A stretch of DNA of 48,329 nucleotides from JAJPXI01 sp051867655 (GCA_051867655.1 JBJDYV010000036.1:1-48329); one strand, 5' to 3'; shown: positions 39,328 through 48,329, counted from the stretch's first letter. Notes: generated by a model from the letters alone, not told the origin. Program-made: numbers and translations.

Positions 39328-41202
39328 ATGACATTTCAACAACTCGGGCTTTTGCCCCAAATACTCACCGCTTTGGAGGAGCAGGGCTATTCCGAACCCA
39401 CTCCCATCCAGCGGGGAGCTATTCCTCCTGCCCTGAAAGGGCAGGATGTGCTGGGCTGCGCCCAGACGGGCACGGGGAAGACCTGTGCCTTCGCCGCGCC
39501 CATTTTACAGCGCCTGACCAACACCCATAAAAAGGGCCCCCGTTCCATCCGTGCCCTGATCCTGACGCCCACCCGGGAGCTGGCTTTGCAGATCGAGGAG
39601 TGCTTCGAGGCCTACGGCAAGCACCTGCCCCTGCGCTGCGCCGTCATCTTCGGCGGTGTGGGGCAGCAGCCCCAGGTGGACAAGATCAAGCAGGGCCTGG
39701 ACATTCTGGTGGCCACCCCCGGCCGCCTGCTGGACCTCCACGGCCAGGGCCTGTTGGATCTGTCCCACATCGAGATCTTTGTGCTGGACGAGGCCGACCG
39801 GATGCTGGACATGGGCTTTATCCACGATGTGCGCCGGGTGCTCAAGCTGCTGCCGGAGCGCAAGCAGACCCTGTTTTTCTCCGCCACCATGCCCCCTGAG
39901 GTCATGGAACTGGTGAACGCCCTGCTGCATAACTACGCGCGGGTGGAGGTGGACCCCGTCTCCTCCCCGGTGGAGGTCATTGCCCAGAGCATCTACTTTG
40001 TGGACAAGGGCAACAAGACCAAGCTGTTGGCCCATCTGATCGAGGAGAAGGCCATGGACAGCGTGCTGGTCTTTTCCCGCACCAAGCACGGGGCCAACCG
40101 CATTGCTCAGGACCTGATCAAGCGGGGCATCACCGCCGCCGCCATCCACGGCAACAAGAGCCAGACCGCCCGTCAGCAGGCCCTGGCCGACTTCAAGGCG
40201 GGCAAAGTGACCGCCCTGATCGCCACCGACATCGCCGCCCGGGGCATTGACATCGACGAGCTGAACTGGGTGGTCAACTACGACCTGCCCGAGGTGCCCG
40301 AGACCTACGTCCACCGCATCGGCCGCACCGGCCGGGCCGGACGGGAGGGCACCGCCCTGTCCTTCTGCCGGGCGGATGAAATGGACTATCTGAAGGCCAT
40401 AGAAAAGCTGCTGGGCCGCAAGCTGCCCGTCACCGAGGACCACCCTTATCCCATGGTGGAGAGCGCCACCGGCGTGGACCCCATGGTTCAGGCCCGCAGG
40501 GAGGGCAAGGAGAACGCCCGCGCCCGGGCCGCGGAGCGCCGCAAGGCCCAGGCCGCCCAGGCGGCGGAAGCCCCCGCGCCCAAGAAACCCGCTCCCAAAG
40601 CTGTCAAGGCGAAGGAACCCGCCAGGCCGAAGGAGCCGCCCAAGGCGCAGGAGCCCAAAAAGAAGGCCGAGCCCCCCAAAAAGGCCGAGCCGCAAAAGGC
40701 GAAGGCTGTCCCCAAGGCAGAAGTGCCCGGCAAGGCCGCGCCCAAGCGCGGCGTGCGCCAGCAGCGGCTGGAGGATACCCTGCCCACCCGGCCGGTTCAG
40801 GCGTCCGGGGACTTTGTGCGCCCCGATCCCTTTGCCAGCGACCGCATTATGGACGCAACTGCCCGCCTGCTGGCCCCCCGGCCCCGAACGGCCCAGCCCC
40901 GGCAGGAGCAGCCCGAACAGCCGCGCCGCAAAAAGCAGCCGTCCAAGGGGAATACCCCCGTGGGGAATCAAGCGGCTCCGGCCCCGAAGCAGAACATCCC
41001 CGCCAAACAGAAAAAACCTGAACCCATCAAGGAAAAAACTGCTGCGCCCAAAGCGGAGGCCGCCCCCGCCTCCGGCAGCAAAAAGCGCTCCCGGTCCCGC
41101 CGCAGCGACCGGCCCCGTCCGGTGGAGCTGAAGCGCAGCCATGTGAAGGACTCCACGGAGCAGCCCTCCCTGATGAAGCCCTATTACCTGAACGATGATT
41201 GA
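39328..41202 (+). CDS. DEAD-box ATP-dependent RNA helicase with a long basic tail (RhlE-like)
   Basis: RNA helicase expected to act in ribosome assembly or RNA decay at low temperature. 624 residues. The core (about 1-375) has the Q motif (YSEPTPIQ, 21-28), motif I AQTGTGKT (45-52), PTRELA, DEAD (near 150), SAT (near 182) and HRIGRTGRAGREG (near 330). Residues about 376-624 are a low-complexity tail of Ala, Lys, Pro, Glu with repeats such as KAEPPKKAEPQKAKAVPKAE, likely disordered and RNA-binding. AAAGGA precedes the ATG. The last codons overlap the start of the phosphoesterase gene by 8 nt. Confidence 0.95.
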   Translation: MTFQQLGLLPQILTALEEQGYSEPTPIQRGAIPPALKGQDVLGCAQTGTGKTCAFAAPILQRLTNTHKKGPRSIRALILTPTRELALQIEECFEAYGKHLPLRCAVIFGGVGQQPQVDKIKQGLDILVATPGRLLDLHGQGLLDLSHIEIFVLDEADRMLDMGFIHDVRRVLKLLPERKQTLFFSATMPPEVMELVNALLHNYARVEVDPVSSPVEVIAQSIYFVDKGNKTKLLAHLIEEKAMDSVLVFSRTKHGANRIAQDLIKRGITAAAIHGNKSQTARQQALADFKAGKVTALIATDIAARGIDIDELNWVVNYDLPEVPETYVHRIGRTGRAGREGTALSFCRADEMDYLKAIEKLLGRKLPVTEDHPYPMVESATGVDPMVQARREGKENARARAAERRKAQAAQAAEAPAPKKPAPKAVKAKEPARPKEPPKAQEPKKKAEPPKKAEPQKAKAVPKAEVPGKAAPKRGVRQQRLEDTLPTRPVQASGDFVRPDPFASDRIMDATARLLAPRPRTAQPRQEQPEQPRRKKQPSKGNTPVGNQAAPAPKQNIPAKQKKPEPIKEKTAAPKAEAAPASGSKKRSRSRRSDRPRPVELKRSHVKDSTEQPSLMKPYYLNDD

Positions 41203-42058
41203 GAAGTATGTATATTCCCGCCGCGGTTTCCACGTGGGGCGGTGGATCCTTGTGATCGTGATCCTCCTGCTCCTTCTGGCTCTGTTCTTCTGGGGGCAGC
41301 AGAACAGCATCAAGAAACAGACGGTGGAGGTGTCCTCCCCTGAACTGCCCGCCGCCTTTGACGCTCTGCGCATCGTTCACCTGTCCGACCTTCACGGGAA
41401 GGAGCTGGGGAAGGACAATGAAACGCTCCTGATGGCTGTGGCCCAGATGGAGCCCGACCTGATCGCCATTACCGGCGACCTGATCGACCAGGAGAGCCAA
41501 ATGGACATCGCGCGCACCCTGGCGGAGGGGCTGGTGGATATCGCGCCCACCTATTATGTTACCGGAAACCACGAGTGGGCGGTCAAGCGGGTCAGCGAGC
41601 TGAAGCAGATGCTGACCGACTGCGGCGTGCGGGTGCTGACCAACGAGTATGAGATCTGGGAGAAGGACGGCGCCACCCTGGCCATTGCCGGTGTGGATGA
41701 CCCCAACGGCCCCGCCGACCAGAAGACCGGCGACGTGCTGCGCCGGGAGATCGACGCCGACTATACCATCCTTCTGTCCCACCGGGACACCGTGGAGGAG
41801 TACGCAGACTGGGGCTACGATCTGGTACTCTGCGGCCACGGCCACGGCGGCGTCATCCGCATCCCGATCCTGGACAAGGGCGTGCTGGGCACCGACCGGA
41901 AGCTTTTCCCGGAATACGACGGCGGGCTGTACCCCTTTGAGGGGGGCGGCTATTGCTTCGTCTCCCGGGGCCTGGGCAGCAACACAGTCCCCTCTTACTC
42001 GTTCCGGCTGTTTAACCGCCCCGACCTGCCCCTGCTGATTCTGCATTCAGGTGAATGA
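41195..42058 (+). CDS. Membrane-anchored metallophosphoesterase
   Basis: 287 residues: an N-terminal helix (about 16-35, GRWILVIVILLLLLALFFWG) and a calcineurin-like phosphoesterase domain. Metal ligands are visible: LSDLHG (near 63-68), GDLID (near 93-97), GNHEW (near 122-126), LSHRD (near 192-196) and GHGHGG (near 211-216). Related YaeI/YkuE-type enzymes act on lipid or envelope phosphoesters; the substrate here is unknown. There is no ribosome site at its ATG, which lies inside the helicase gene (8-nt overlap), so it should be translated by coupling. It ends at the start of mnmG. Confidence 0.9.
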   Translation: MIEKYVYSRRGFHVGRWILVIVILLLLLALFFWGQQNSIKKQTVEVSSPELPAAFDALRIVHLSDLHGKELGKDNETLLMAVAQMEPDLIAITGDLIDQESQMDIARTLAEGLVDIAPTYYVTGNHEWAVKRVSELKQMLTDCGVRVLTNEYEIWEKDGATLAIAGVDDPNGPADQKTGDVLRREIDADYTILLSHRDTVEEYADWGYDLVLCGHGHGGVIRIPILDKGVLGTDRKLFPEYDGGLYPFEGGGYCFVSRGLGSNTVPSYSFRLFNRPDLPLLILHSGE

Positions 42059-42060
42059 CC

Positions 42061-43884
42061 ATGGACTACCTTGCCGGACAATTTGATATCGCCGTCATCG
42101 GTGCGGGCCATGCGGGCATTGAGGCCGCCCTGGCTCCCGCCCGCATGGGCTTAAAAACGATCTGCTTTACCGTCAACCTGGACGCGGTGGGCAACATGCC
42201 CTGCAACCCCGCCATCGGCGGCACGGGCAAGGGCCACCTGGTACGGGAGCTGGACGCCCTGGGGGGCGAGATGGGCAAGGCCGCCGACCGCGCCTGCATC
42301 CAGTACCGCATCCTGAACCGGGGCAAAGGCCCCGCCGTGTGGTCCCTGCGGGCCCAGGCCGACCGCCGCCGCTACCAGGAGGTCATGAAGCACACCCTGG
42401 AGCTGCAGGAGAACCTGTCCGTCAAGCAGGCGGAGGTGACCGAGATCCTGACGGAAAACGGCGCGGTGTCCGGCGTCAAGACCGCCACGGGGGCCATTTA
42501 TCAAGTGAAAGCCGCCGTGATCTGTACGGGTACTTACCTGGGAGGGCGCACCATCGTGGGCGAAGTGACCCGGCAGTCCGGCCCCGACGGGCTGGCCCCC
42601 GCCCTGGCGCTGACCGGAAGCCTGGAAAAGCTGGGCCTGTCCCTGCGCCGGTTCAAGACGGGCACGCCGCCCCGGGTCAACCGCCGCAGTGTGGACTTTT
42701 CCCAGCTGGAGGTCCAGGAGGGCGACCCCGACGCGCTGCCTTTCTCCTTTCAGACGGAGCGCGCCCCGGAAAACAGGGCGGTGTGCTACCTGACCTACAC
42801 CAACCAGAAGACCCACGATATTATCCGGGCCAACCTGCACCGCTCCCCGCTGTTCTCCGGGGTCATCGAGGGGGTCGGCCCCCGCTACTGCCCCTCCATT
42901 GAAGATAAAGTTGTGCGCTTCGCGGACAAGCCCCGCCACCAACTGTTCATCGAGCCCATGGGGCTGAACACCGAGGAACTGTACATCCAGGGTTTTTCAT
43001 CCTCCCTGCCGGAGGATGTGCAGATCGAGATGCTCCACACCCTGCCCGGCCTGGAGAGGGCCGAGATGACCCGGGCGGCCTACGCCATCGAGTACGACTG
43101 TGTGGACCCCACCGAGTTGCTGCCCACCTTAGAGTGCAAAAAAGTGCCCGGGCTGTACGGCGCGGGCCAGTTCAACGGCTCCTCCGGTTATGAGGAGGCC
43201 GCCGCCCAGGGCTTCATGGCGGGCGTCAACGCCGCGCTGAAGCTGCTGGGCAGGCCACCCCTGATTTTGGGCCGGGAGCAGGGGTATATCGGCGTGCTCA
43301 TCGACGACCTGGTGACCAAGGGCACCAACGAGCCCTACCGCATGATGACCTCCCGCACGGAGTACCGCCTGCTCTGCCGCCAGGACAACGCCGACCGCCG
43401 CCTGACCCACATCGGGTATGAGCTGGGCCTGGTCACCAAAGAGCAGTACGACCATGTGCAGGAGAAATATGCCGCCGTGGACAAGGAGATCAAGCGCCTG
43501 GAGCACACGGGTACGGCGGAGGGGCGTTTGTGCGACCTGCTGCGCCGTCCGGAAAATACCTATGAAAGTTTAGCCGATTGTGACCCCGGCCGCCCCGCGC
43601 TTCCCCATGAGGTGACCGAGGCGGTGGAGATTGCCATCAAATATCAGGGCTACATCGACCGCCAGCTGCGGCAGGTGGAGGAGATGAAGAAGCTGGAGCG
43701 CCACCCGCTCCCCGCCGATCTGGACTACTCCGCCCTGGCGGGGCTGCGGCTGGAGGCCCGCCAGAAGCTCTCCCAGATCCGCCCGGCCAACCTGGGCCAG
43801 GCCAGCCGCATTTCCGGCGTCTCCCCGGCGGACATCGCCGCCCTGATGGTGTGGCTGGAGCGGGAGAAAAGCCAGACGACCTGA
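42061..43884 (+). CDS. mnmG: tRNA uridine 5-carboxymethylaminomethyl modification enzyme MnmG (GidA)
   Basis: FAD enzyme that with MnmE adds cmnm5 to wobble uridine 34 of several tRNAs. 607 residues: Rossmann FAD site DIAVIGAGHAGIEAALA (about 8-24), the CNPAIGGTGKGHLVRELDALGG region (near 45-65), ICTGTYLGG near 155-165 and the C-terminal helical region ending LGQASRISGVSPADIAAL that contacts MnmE. Chosen start 42061, 6 nt after AGGTGA; an ATG 6 nt earlier abuts that site and overlaps the previous stop. mnmA follows after 9 nt. Confidence 0.97.
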   Translation: MDYLAGQFDIAVIGAGHAGIEAALAPARMGLKTICFTVNLDAVGNMPCNPAIGGTGKGHLVRELDALGGEMGKAADRACIQYRILNRGKGPAVWSLRAQADRRRYQEVMKHTLELQENLSVKQAEVTEILTENGAVSGVKTATGAIYQVKAAVICTGTYLGGRTIVGEVTRQSGPDGLAPALALTGSLEKLGLSLRRFKTGTPPRVNRRSVDFSQLEVQEGDPDALPFSFQTERAPENRAVCYLTYTNQKTHDIIRANLHRSPLFSGVIEGVGPRYCPSIEDKVVRFADKPRHQLFIEPMGLNTEELYIQGFSSSLPEDVQIEMLHTLPGLERAEMTRAAYAIEYDCVDPTELLPTLECKKVPGLYGAGQFNGSSGYEEAAAQGFMAGVNAALKLLGRPPLILGREQGYIGVLIDDLVTKGTNEPYRMMTSRTEYRLLCRQDNADRRLTHIGYELGLVTKEQYDHVQEKYAAVDKEIKRLEHTGTAEGRLCDLLRRPENTYESLADCDPGRPALPHEVTEAVEIAIKYQGYIDRQLRQVEEMKKLERHPLPADLDYSALAGLRLEARQKLSQIRPANLGQASRISGVSPADIAALMVWLEREKSQTT

Positions 43885-43893
43885 GGAGGTTCC

Positions 43894-44904
43894 ATGAACA
43901 AGAAAATCGTTCTCGGTTTGTCCGGCGGAGTGGATTCGGCCGTCTCCGCCCGGCTGCTGCTGGAGCAGGGCTATGACGTGACCGGTGTGTATCTGGACAT
44001 CGGACAGGGCGGCAGCGGCGCGGACGACGCCCGCGCGGTGGCCGGCTCCCTGGGCATCCCCTTCGCGGTGCGCTCCATCGCGGAGGAGCTGGAACTGCAC
44101 GTCTGCGCTCCCTTTGCCGCCGACTATCTGGCCGGGCGCACCCCGCTGCCCTGCGCCCGGTGCAACCCCCTGGTGAAGTTTCCCGCCCTGCTGGCCGAGG
44201 GGGAGCGCATCGGCGCGGAGCGGGTGGCCACCGGCCACTATGCCCGGACCGCGGACGGCGGGCTGTACCGGGGTCAGCCGTCCAACGACCAGTCCTATCT
44301 GCTCGCCCGCCTGCCCCGGGAGATTTTACAGAGAGTCATTTTCCCCCTGGGTGAGTACGAAAAAACCGCCGTGCGCGCCCTAGCGGAGGGGTACGGCATC
44401 CCCGTGGCCCACAAGCCGGACTCCATGGAAATCTGCTTCGTCCCCGACGACGACTACGCCGCCTGGCTGGAAGCGCGGGGGGCGGTCGCCCCGCCGGGGG
44501 ATTTTATCGACCAGGACGGCAAGGTGCTGGGGCGGCACAAGGGCATCCACTGCTACACTCTGGGGCAGCGGAGGGGCCTGGGTGTGTCCGGCCCCCACCG
44601 CTACTTTGTCACCGCCATCGACCCGGTGAACAACACCGTCACCCTGTCCGACGGCGGCGACCTGGGCCGCACAGAGGTGGTGTGCGCCGGCCCCAACTGG
44701 CTGACGGAGACGTCCCCGGCCGGGCCCTTTTCCTGCCAGGTGCGCCTGCGCCACTCCAAACGCGCCGACCCGGTGACCGTTACGCCGGGAGAGGACGGGA
44801 AGGTCATCGTCCGCTCTGATACCCCGCTGCGCGCCCCCACGCCGGGGCAGCTGGCCGTCTTCTACGACGGGGACCGGGTATTGGGCTCGGCGTGGATCTT
44901 ATAA
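43894..44904 (+). CDS. mnmA: tRNA-specific 2-thiouridylase MnmA
   Basis: Puts sulphur on C2 of uridine 34, the other half of the modification begun by MnmG, so the two genes complete one nucleotide. 336 residues: PP-loop LSGGVDSAVSA (9-19), the catalytic Cys loop TPLPCARCNPLVKF (near 82-95), GHYAR (near 113), the second catalytic cysteine in MEICFVPDDDY (near 183), and the KGIHCYTLGQRRGLGVSGPH stretch (near 222-241). AGGAGG lies 5 nt before the ATG. Ends at a strong shared terminator. Confidence 0.96.
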   Translation: MNKKIVLGLSGGVDSAVSARLLLEQGYDVTGVYLDIGQGGSGADDARAVAGSLGIPFAVRSIAEELELHVCAPFAADYLAGRTPLPCARCNPLVKFPALLAEGERIGAERVATGHYARTADGGLYRGQPSNDQSYLLARLPREILQRVIFPLGEYEKTAVRALAEGYGIPVAHKPDSMEICFVPDDDYAAWLEARGAVAPPGDFIDQDGKVLGRHKGIHCYTLGQRRGLGVSGPHRYFVTAIDPVNNTVTLSDGGDLGRTEVVCAGPNWLTETSPAGPFSCQVRLRHSKRADPVTVTPGEDGKVIVRSDTPLRAPTPGQLAVFYDGDRVLGSAWIL

Positions 44905-44912
44905 AGAAACGT

Positions 44913-44955
44913 AAAAACAAGACCGGAGCGCCGCGGCGCTCCGGTCTTGTTTTGC
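44913..44955. terminator. Bidirectional terminator between mnmA and the SLH gene
   Basis: AACAAGACCGGAGCGC / GCGCTCCGGTCTTGTT: a perfect 16-bp stem, CGCG loop, T-rich tails on both sides. Confidence 0.93.
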
Positions 44956-44966
44956 TTCGGGGGAGA

Positions 44967-47900
44967 TTATTTGCTGTTGGCGGTGGACCAGGTCCGCTCC
45001 AGGGCGGCCCAGTCGGGAACCGCCAGGATCTCCTGCCAGTCCTCGTAGCAGAAGTCCTGTCCGGGGACCAGCTCGGCCAGCCGGACATACTCGTGGGAAT
45101 TGGTGGCCTCCTGCACCGCCTCGTAGTACCAGGTACCGGGTACGTTATCGACCCAGGTCACCATGTCGGGCAGCATGTGCTCCTCCTCCACGGCGCGTTC
45201 CAGCACCCGGTTGATCAGGGTCATGGACTCGGCGCGGGTAATGTTCTGCTCGGGCTTGAAGGTGCCGTCAGGGTAGCCGGTGATCCAGCCCAGGTGCTCA
45301 GCCAGGGCAATGTACCGGGCTGCCCAATGGTTCTCCGGCACGTCGCTGAAGCTGTTGCCGCCGTTCCAGACCACCTCGCTGAACCGGGCGGCGATGGCGG
45401 CAAACTCGGAGCGGGTGATGGGCGCGTCAGGGCGGAAGGTTCCGTCCGGATAGCCGGTGATGATGCCCGCGTTGGACAGGGTGGAGATGGCGTTGTTGAA
45501 CCAGTCGTCGGCGTCCACGTCACTGTACGGGTTGGTCTGGCTCCAGTAGTACGCGCGGCTCTCGTCGGTCAGCAGGCGGAAAAAGATCGTGGCAACTTCG
45601 GAGCGGCTGATGTCATTCAAGGGCCGCACGGTGCCGTCCACATAGCCGATGATGTAGGCCACATGGTCCTCCAGGTTCAGTTCGGGCTTGCTGGGCTCAA
45701 CGGGGGTAGTGGGAATCGTGGGACCGACGGGAGGATCAGGAATAACTGGGGTGTATTGATAGGTGTTGGTGTAGTGAACAACAGCCGCCGCGCCGGCTAC
45801 GATCGTTCCGCTGGCGGTGTTGCCATAACAGGGATCGGTGGCGTCATGGCCGGAAACCGTGGTGGTATAGCCGTCCTCAGCCGTCTCAGTCACGGTGTAG
45901 GTGGTGCCCTCAGGCAGGTTGTTGATGGAGATGCTCTCGCCGTTCTTCAGGGTGACCGTTTCGCCGCTGGCGATGGTACCAATCTTGGAGCCGGTGTAAC
46001 GGTACTCTCCTTCTGCGGACAGCTCTACCGTGAAGGTAAACTCCTTGGTCAGGCTGCCGCCGTTGACGGTCTTGCTGACGACCAGCGCACCCTCGTCGCT
46101 GGGAACGTTGATGACCACCGCCGCCGCATCGGGGTTCTCCTCGGTGATTATGCCGGCTTCATTGTAGTAGGTGGTATTGTAGCCGTTCGAGTTGGTCTCT
46201 TTAATGCTGTATGTAGTATCCAGCGCAATACCGGATTTTGTCCAGGTCTCGCCGGCTTTCAGCGTGAAGGGTTCCTCCCGGCCGTTGATCGTCGCCGTAA
46301 AGGTGTATTCCTGACCCTCCACGGCCTTGTTATCCGCCACATACTTGGTGACGGTCAATGTGCCGGTGGGCTGCTCGGGACCATCCACGTGGGCGTACAC
46401 ACTGTTGGCATCCAGGATGATATTTGCCATAGCATTCTTTAATTGTTTTGCCGCTTTGAGAATATCAATATAGGTCCAATTATTATCGGCTGGCTTAAAC
46501 GCATTTTCCCACGTTGTATCACCAACCATTAAGTAGGAAACCACATCCGTCTCTTGGACGCCCGCTTCAGCAAGGTCGATGCGTCCGGTGATGACACCAG
46601 TGGCCACTACGGTCTGTTCCTCTTCCCCCGAGACCTTCGTGGCGGCAACTTCCAGGCAAATCTCCTGGGTCAGCATCTCTGCACTGTATTTTCCGGGCTT
46701 CCACTCCATGGGGATGATAAAGGTGGTATTGTTTTTCAGCACACTGGCAGGAACGGTATATACATAGGAATCGCCGTCTGTTGTATATCCGCCGCTGTAA
46801 ATGATCTCGCCGGCTTTATTCTTGATAACTCCGGTCTTTCCTTCAACCTTCATAGGCTGCAGGAATGTACAGGTAAACCTAAAGGTCACATACCCGTTGT
46901 TATCTGCCACGGGTTCCAGGGCCTCGTCCAGCTGCACCTTAATGTCAAAACTGGCAAAAGCGGGGTTCTGAATGTCCCGGTCCGCAAGCAGATTCTTTAG
47001 CCTTGTATCGCCAACCTTGACCTCGGCAATCAACGGGTTCATGGACAGCTCAGCCTTGTAATAGACCTCCCGGTCCTCTTCCAATTCCAGTGCGGTTGCT
47101 TCGCTGTTTTCAGTGGTCCAGTCCTCGTCACTTGCCCCGCTTTTCGCAGAACTGTGCTGCGAGATCATTGCATCTGTGCCCGTTTCCCGCTCAACAGCAA
47201 AGGGGACTTCCAGTGCCTGCTGTTCGTCGGTGAGTATCAGATTGTCAAAATCAACCTCCGTCCAGTGAGCGACCAGCGCGACATTGCCGTTCACAGTCGG
47301 CATATTGCCTTCGGTATAAATGAGGTCATTCTTGTCCTCACCCTTGACATACTGGGTTTCCTCGGATTCAGAACTGCCGTCCACCATCATCCAGCCGTCA
47401 AACTGATAATAGGTCTGAATGATATTTCCGTTTTCTGTTGTGGGGATGCCACCGATCAGGCCGATTTTATCTCCCATCACACCGGTCGGATAATACGGGA
47501 TCTCCGCACCTTCATTCATCTTTTGGCCTGTGGCTTTCAGCGAAGAGAGGGTGTCCCCATTGATATAACCTTCCGCAAACGCTGCGTAAGGGATACCAAG
47601 CACACTCTCCACATAATAGGCGTGCGCACCCGTGGGCAGATTAAAGTCATAGGTGACGCTGCTCTTTGCGTGAGTTGAATCCTGCACAGTTGTTTTTACC
47701 CAAGTATAAGTAATTGTGGAATACACTGTTATGGAGTCATTACGTGAGGAATATGTATATGGCGCATAATATTCTAATGTTATGTTATTCCATTTCTCGT
47801 CCGAAAGATTTTCCGCGGAGGTAGTAGGGGTAGAACTGTTGTCATAGTACCTATACTCATACGACGTCACAACCCACTTATAGCCGTCGTCATCCCAGAA

Positions 47901-48188
47901 GTAGGGGATAACACTGGTATCTGTCTTATCCCCGACCGTCATGTCGCTGGTGGTGGGTCTTGGAAGCACGAAGCTTTCATTCTGCACAGCGACATTATAA
48001 TCAGGGCCTGGCACATCCATTTTATTGAGAAAATCCGAATTGTTCTTGCTGCCAGTATAGCTATGAGCTATTTTGATCTGACCGGTAGTCGGATCCTCCG
48101 ACTCGTCCGCCAAAACTGCCGGTACCAGCGAAAGCAGCAGCGCAATCACCAACGCACTGCTCAGCAGACGTTTGATTCGCCTTTTCAT
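44967..48188 (-). CDS. SLH-anchored surface protein with Cna-B-like repeats
   Basis: 1073-residue exported protein. Signal peptide 1-27 (VPAVLA cut). A large N-terminal region (about 30-600) of unknown fold includes an InlB-repeat-like unit ending YYQFDGWMMV ... ALVAHWTE (about 258-311). Two Cna-B-like domains follow (about 608-695 and 701-810), with Lys (K615, K706), Glu (E664, E768) and Asn (N808) placed as in domains that form Lys-Asn isopeptide bonds. Then a Pro-rich linker (813-836) and three SLH repeats (about 840-1000, GYPDGTFRPDAPITRSEFAA is one), which bind wall polysaccharide. No sortase signal. AAGGAGG lies 10 nt before the ATG. Probable adhesin or surface-layer component. Confidence 0.92.
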   Translation of the reverse strand: MKRRIKRLLSSALVIALLLSLVPAVLADESEDPTTGQIKIAHSYTGSKNNSDFLNKMDVPGPDYNVAVQNESFVLPRPTTSDMTVGDKTDTSVIPYFWDDDGYKWVVTSYEYRYYDNSSTPTTSAENLSDEKWNNITLEYYAPYTYSSRNDSITVYSTITYTWVKTTVQDSTHAKSSVTYDFNLPTGAHAYYVESVLGIPYAAFAEGYINGDTLSSLKATGQKMNEGAEIPYYPTGVMGDKIGLIGGIPTTENGNIIQTYYQFDGWMMVDGSSESEETQYVKGEDKNDLIYTEGNMPTVNGNVALVAHWTEVDFDNLILTDEQQALEVPFAVERETGTDAMISQHSSAKSGASDEDWTTENSEATALELEEDREVYYKAELSMNPLIAEVKVGDTRLKNLLADRDIQNPAFASFDIKVQLDEALEPVADNNGYVTFRFTCTFLQPMKVEGKTGVIKNKAGEIIYSGGYTTDGDSYVYTVPASVLKNNTTFIIPMEWKPGKYSAEMLTQEICLEVAATKVSGEEEQTVVATGVITGRIDLAEAGVQETDVVSYLMVGDTTWENAFKPADNNWTYIDILKAAKQLKNAMANIILDANSVYAHVDGPEQPTGTLTVTKYVADNKAVEGQEYTFTATINGREEPFTLKAGETWTKSGIALDTTYSIKETNSNGYNTTYYNEAGIITEENPDAAAVVINVPSDEGALVVSKTVNGGSLTKEFTFTVELSAEGEYRYTGSKIGTIASGETVTLKNGESISINNLPEGTTYTVTETAEDGYTTTVSGHDATDPCYGNTASGTIVAGAAAVVHYTNTYQYTPVIPDPPVGPTIPTTPVEPSKPELNLEDHVAYIIGYVDGTVRPLNDISRSEVATIFFRLLTDESRAYYWSQTNPYSDVDADDWFNNAISTLSNAGIITGYPDGTFRPDAPITRSEFAAIAARFSEVVWNGGNSFSDVPENHWAARYIALAEHLGWITGYPDGTFKPEQNITRAESMTLINRVLERAVEEEHMLPDMVTWVDNVPGTWYYEAVQEATNSHEYVRLAELVPGQDFCYEDWQEILAVPDWAALERTWSTANSK

Positions 48189-48235
48189 AAAAGGCTTTCC
48201 TCCTTAATTCACATATAATTCCACGGAAAACAGAT

Positions 48236-48328
48236 TTAAGAAAAATCATTGTAGAAGCATGCATCTCGATCCAGATCCGTAGCCGTGCCAGTACCAATGA
48301 TCCACTTCCCGGTTTCCAGCCCGATACC
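48236..48328 (-). CDS. Possible 3' end of a gene running off the window
   Basis: On the reverse strand an open frame of 30 residues runs from the window edge to a TAA at 48236 (ending GTATDLDRDACFYNDFS). No start is visible and nothing is recognised. It would be in the same direction as, and 47 nt before, the SLH gene. At this length an open frame can arise by chance, so this is offered only as a possibility. If it is not a gene, the stretch 48189-48329 must hold the SLH promoter, for which I see only a weak TATATG box. Confidence 0.25.
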   Translation of the reverse strand, partial: GIGLETGKWIIGTGTATDLDRDACFYNDFS

Positions 48329-48329
48329 G

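Noticed and set aside
40560..40740. Tandem DNA repeat in the helicase tail
   Set aside because: The Ala/Lys/Pro coding repeats are irregular in length and codon use, so they reflect protein composition rather than a DNA repeat.

Overview
The window looks like a chromosomal segment of a GC-rich, spore-forming, low-oxygen Firmicute, most plausibly in the Oscillospiraceae (Flavonifractor / Lawsonibacter / Pseudoflavonifractor neighbourhood). The evidence is the germination protease gene beside rpsT, a DnaD/DnaI-type primosome, ZapA and an Mre/PBP2 wall-elongation block, a split two-subunit transketolase, an alpha2-type glycyl-tRNA synthetase, an LTA-synthase-like sulfatase, SLH-anchored surface protein and consensus sigma-A promoters (TTGACA / TATAAT) in GC-rich surroundings. 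The genus is inferred from gene content and style, not from any search. No tRNA, rRNA, CRISPR array or complete transposase gene was seen.

Layout. 1-1.1 kb: truncated gpr and divergent rpsT. 1.1-3.6 kb: a MATE exporter and a YihY-type membrane protein, divergent. 3.7-6.5 kb: an M23 envelope endopeptidase (with helically phased TGTAAY repeats in its leader) and phosphotransacetylase. 6.7-11.4 kb: an XRE regulator, lepA, a cluster of palindromic repeats, a small Cys-rich protein divergent from a second XRE regulator across two matching dyads, then pepD. 11.4-21.1 kb: a long leftward cluster zapA - U32 - dut - DUF2262-like - maf - mreC - mreD - PBP2 - GH13, that is, division, elongation and housekeeping. 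21.3-23.3 kb: dnaD and dnaI helicase-loading pair. 23.3-26.5 kb: M56 sensor protease with BlaI repressor (two TACA-N2-TGTA operators on a consensus promoter) and a CNNM/CorC transporter. 26.6-27.6 kb: an AT-rich insert with imperfect terminal inverted repeats carrying an XRE-membrane fusion. 27.6-30 kb: a lipoprotein serpin, queH and a CBS-pair protein. 30-35.2 kb: leftward operon glyQS - LTA synthase-like - transketolase N - transketolase C. 35.3-38.5 kb: HD-domain protein, second MATE exporter, CmpB-like membrane protein, lipoprotein. 38.6-44.9 kb: a 162-bp MITE with IS5-like ends sitting between the ribosome site and the start codon of a shikimate-kinase-like gene, then DEAD-box helicase, metallophosphoesterase, mnmG and mnmA. 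45-48.2 kb: a 1073-residue SLH surface protein, and the tail of a possible further gene at the edge.

Functional threads. Wall growth and division dominate (MreC, MreD, PBP2, ZapA, M23 endopeptidase, LTA synthase-like enzyme, SLH protein). Translation fidelity and tRNA modification form a second thread (rpsT, LepA, GlyRS, QueH, MnmG plus MnmA, which together build the modified wobble uridine 34). Genes are packed in short operons with 1-20 nt gaps and are separated by shared bidirectional terminators at nearly every convergent junction. The accessory signals are small: two mobile insertions, two families of palindromic repeats, and several regulator-operator pairs that can be read directly from the sequence.
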